A DNA stretch of 8,775 nt from Alphaproteobacteria bacterium UBA2954 (GTDB taxonomy: Bacteria; Pseudomonadota; Alphaproteobacteria; Puniceispirillales; Puniceispirillaceae): NCBI GenBank assembly GCA_002348585.1, contig DEBO01000051.1, positions 1 to 8,775 on the forward strand, given 5' to 3'. Each line of letters opens with the position of its first letter. Positions within the stretch are counted from its first letter, which is position 1. Positions 6,944-8,775 of the stretch are shown here, piece after piece. The notes under the pieces were generated by a model. The model did no database searches and was not told the origin of the DNA. It saw nothing but the letters and a program-made list of their open reading frames with translations. The position numbers and the translations under genes were made by a program.

Positions 6944-7384
6944 ATGCGGCATCGTATCTCTGGAAGAAAGTTGAACCGGACGTCACAGCACAGAAATATG
7001 CTTTTCCGGAACATGGCACAGGCACTGATAAAACACGAACAGATCGTAACAACACTACCAAAAGCGAAAGAGTTGCGCGGCGTTGTCGACCGTCTGATTA
7101 CTCTGGCAAAGCGTGGTGACTTGCACGCTCGCCGTCAGGCTCATGCACGACTGCGCGATGATGCTATGACAGCTAAGCTGTTTGAGGTTCTGGGTACACG
7201 TTATGCTGATCGCAATGGGGGATATACCCGTGTGCTTAAAGCAGGCTTCCGTTATGGAGATGCAGCTCCTATGGCCGTGATTGAATTGGTTGACCGTGAT
7301 GAAGATGCCCGCGGACAGGACTCAGGTCCGGTGATGTCTGATGACACACCTGAAGAAGAACAGGCCGCTGTGGCGACGGCCTGA
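6944..7384 (+). CDS. rplQ: 50S ribosomal protein L17
   Basis: L17 lies near the peptide exit tunnel on the solvent side of the large subunit. From the ATG at 6944 the product is 146 residues. The N-terminus [20 protein letters not shown], the block [17 protein letters not shown] (29-45) and the C-terminal core [20 protein letters not shown] (84-103) with [12 protein letters not shown] (108-119) are diagnostic. Beyond the core, after about residue 120, a polar and acidic tail ([16 protein letters not shown]) makes it longer than the roughly 127-residue E. coli protein; tails of varying length are common in alphaproteobacteria. It is the last gene of the operon and is followed by a strong terminator. 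Confidence 0.97.
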   Translation: MRHRISGRKLNRTSQHRNMLFRNMAQALIKHEQIVTTLPKAKELRGVVDRLITLAKRGDLHARRQAHARLRDDAMTAKLFEVLGTRYADRNGGYTRVLKAGFRYGDAAPMAVIELVDRDEDARGQDSGPVMSDDTPEEEQAAVATA

Positions 7385-7405
7385 CCCTTCTTGATAGGCA
7401 TGCAT

Positions 7406-7435
7406 AAAAGGTTGTCTGGACAGGACAGCCTTTTT
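7406..7435 (+). terminator. Rho-independent terminator of the ribosomal operon
   Basis: The arm at 7406-7416 (AAAAGGTTGTC) pairs with 7424-7434 (GACAGCCTTTT) over 11 bp with one G-U wobble around a 7-base loop, and the stem runs directly into TTTTT at 7431-7435. It sits 21 bases after the rplQ stop, marking the end of the spc-alpha transcript. The mirror-image A/T ends may also give weak termination on the other strand. Confidence 0.9.
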
Positions 7436-7445
7436 CGCATCCGGG

Positions 7446-7474
7446 TACAGCAGACAGGGATTACTCTTTATATT
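7446..7474 (+). promoter_or_regulatory. Weak candidate promoter for rarA
   Basis: TATATT at 7469-7474 resembles a -10 box. The hexamer 17 bases upstream (TACAGC, 7446-7451) is a poor -35 match. A promoter is expected somewhere here, because a terminator closes the upstream operon and rarA starts 70 bases beyond it. The exact boxes are uncertain. Confidence 0.25.
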
Positions 7475-7505
7475 CTGTGGCAAACGAGGCAGAATAACAG
7501 GTGAT

Positions 7506-8775
7506 ATGTGTGATTGTTTGTTTTTAAAATCACCGCTTGCTGAAGCCTTGCGTCCGCGCACTCTTGCTGATGTTGTCGGCCAGCCGGATGTTACCACGGC
7601 AATGGGGGCCAGGCAGGGCGGCTCTGGGTCTGTGGTTCTGTGGGGTCCGCCTGGAACAGGTAAAACTACATTGGCCCGTATCCTGGGTGAAGAGGCAGGA
7701 CAGCGATTTGTCGCTATGTCTGCTGTACTTGACGGGGTTGCTGACTTGCGGCGCTTGTTTGCCAATGCTGAAAAGGACTTTCAGATAGGCCAGCAGACTT
7801 TACTGTTTATTGATGAAATTCACCGCTTCAATAAAGCCCAGCAGGATGCGCTTTTGCCTGTGATTGAAAAAGGGATGATCCGATTGGTAGGGGCAACCAC
7901 AGAAAATCCGTCTTTTTCGTTAAACAGTGCGTTGTTATCCAGAATTCAGGTTCTTGTCCTTCACCCTTTGGACATTGATGCGCTTTTAGAAATACTCAGC
8001 CGTGCAGAAATCCAACTCGGAACCAGATTGCCGCTTGATGAAAACGCTCGTAACGCGCTTGCTGTGATGGCAGACGGTGATGGTCGCTATCTTCTAAATT
8101 TAGTTGAAACGTTGCATGAATCTGCGCTCCCGCCAGAACCTCTTCTGAACCCGGATGAGTTGGCTGTTCATCTGGCGCGGCGGCCGCTCAATTATGATCG
8201 GGCAGGGGATGAACATTATAATCTTATCTCTGCTTTGCATAAATCACTGCGGGCGTCTGACTGTGATGCTGCCTTGTACTGGCTGGCGCGTATGGTTCAA
8301 GCTGGTGAAGATCAGCGGTATATTCTGCGACGGCTAACACGCTTTGCTTCAGAGGACATTGGCCTGGCCGCACCTGAAGCGGTAGGTAAGGCGATTGCGG
8401 CTTGGCACTCCTTTGAACGGCTGGGTGCACCAGAAGGTGATCTGGCGCTTGCTGAGCTGGTGATTTTTCTGGCCACCGCTCCGAAATCAAATGCGGCTTA
8501 TATAGCCTGGAAGGCGGCGCTGAAAACGGCAAGAGAAAAAGGCACATTGATGCCGCCAAAACATATTTTAAATGCACCAACTGCCCTAATGAAAGAATTG
8601 GATTATGGGGCAGGCTATATCTACGACCATGACGACACCGATGGATTTTCTGCTCAGAACTGTTTTCCGGACAGCCTGACCAGACAGTCTTTTTATCAGC
8701 CTGCAGAGCGGGGGTTTGAGCGCGAAATTTCTAAACGTCTTGCCTATTGGGACAGATTGCGAAAGGTCAAATCAT
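7506..8775 (+). CDS. rarA: Replication-associated recombination protein A (RarA/MgsA), 3' end cut by window
   Basis: RarA is a clamp-loader-like AAA+ ATPase (MgsA in E. coli, WRNIP1/Mgs1 in eukaryotes) that acts at stalled replication forks and gaps and interacts with SSB. From the ATG at 7506 the frame is open for 423 codons to the window edge, starting MCDCLFLKSPLAEALRPRTL. Walker A is GPPGTGKTT (47-55), Walker B is LLFIDEIHRF (99-108), sensor 1 is GATTENPSF (129-137), and SRI with Arg146 is the likely arginine finger. The C-terminal helical/tetramerisation domain is shown by YDRAGDEHYNLISALHKSLR, RRLTRFASEDIGLA and NAPTALMKELDYGAGY. FEREISKRLAYWDRLRK is near the usual C-terminus, so only a few codons are probably missing. 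AGGTGAT (7499-7505) abuts the ATG and matches the anti-Shine-Dalgarno. The Q26-to-Walker A stretch is shorter than in typical family members. Confidence 0.95.
   Translation, partial: MCDCLFLKSPLAEALRPRTLADVVGQPDVTTAMGARQGGSGSVVLWGPPGTGKTTLARILGEEAGQRFVAMSAVLDGVADLRRLFANAEKDFQIGQQTLLFIDEIHRFNKAQQDALLPVIEKGMIRLVGATTENPSFSLNSALLSRIQVLVLHPLDIDALLEILSRAEIQLGTRLPLDENARNALAVMADGDGRYLLNLVETLHESALPPEPLLNPDELAVHLARRPLNYDRAGDEHYNLISALHKSLRASDCDAALYWLARMVQAGEDQRYILRRLTRFASEDIGLAAPEAVGKAIAAWHSFERLGAPEGDLALAELVIFLATAPKSNAAYIAWKAALKTAREKGTLMPPKHILNAPTALMKELDYGAGYIYDHDDTDGFSAQNCFPDSLTRQSFYQPAERGFEREISKRLAYWDRLRKVKS

Noticed and set aside
7322..7765. Minus-strand open frame of 147 codons across the rplQ end, the terminator and the rarA start
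   Set aside because: It runs through a strong terminator hairpin and two genes; the Pro/Ser/Arg-rich translation resembles no family and is a shadow frame.
8224..8580. Minus-strand open frame of 118 codons inside rarA
   Set aside because: It is antisense to the well-conserved C-terminal domain of RarA, with no supporting start signal or family match.

Overview
The window is a contiguous piece of a bacterial ribosomal-protein superoperon, the distal spc operon joined to the alpha operon, followed by a terminator and a separate gene for the AAA+ recombination ATPase RarA. All 14 genes lie on the + strand. Three features point to an alphaproteobacterium: the order secY-adk-rpsM-rpsK-rpoA-rplQ with no rpsD or rpmJ, the zinc-free (single-Cys) form of S14, and the short-LID adenylate kinase. 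Base composition looks moderate, near half GC, unlike the GC-rich Rhizobiales or Caulobacter. That would fit a marine group such as SAR116-like bacteria, but the lineage guess is inference only.

Layout: bases 1-291 hold rpsN (S14), which lacks its first few codons at the window edge. Then come rpsH (S8), rplF (L6), rplR (L18), rpsE (S5), rpmD (L30) and rplO (L15), packed with short spacers and Shine-Dalgarno sites that often overlap the preceding stop codon. secY (translocon channel) overlaps adk (adenylate kinase) by ATGA. After a 106-base spacer come rpsM (S13, GTG start), rpsK (S11), rpoA (RNA polymerase alpha) and rplQ (L17). A strong intrinsic terminator at 7406-7435 closes the operon. 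rarA starts at 7506 and remains open at the right edge, probably only a few codons short of its end.

The genes supply 30S and 50S proteins, the polymerase alpha subunit, the Sec channel and an AMP/ADP recycling enzyme, so one transcript links translation, transcription, secretion and adenylate balance. RarA acts at stalled replication forks and looks like an independent unit.

Four start codons were moved inward from longer possible reading frames (rplR, rpsE, rpoA, rplQ), using Shine-Dalgarno placement and family N-termini. All coding frames are intact; no mobile element, CRISPR array, tRNA, rRNA or frameshift was seen. The least explained content is the set of inverted repeats in the four longer spacers (before rplO, rpsM, rpoA and rplQ). 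These may be regulatory or RNA-processing structures. I found no convincing undescribed system here.
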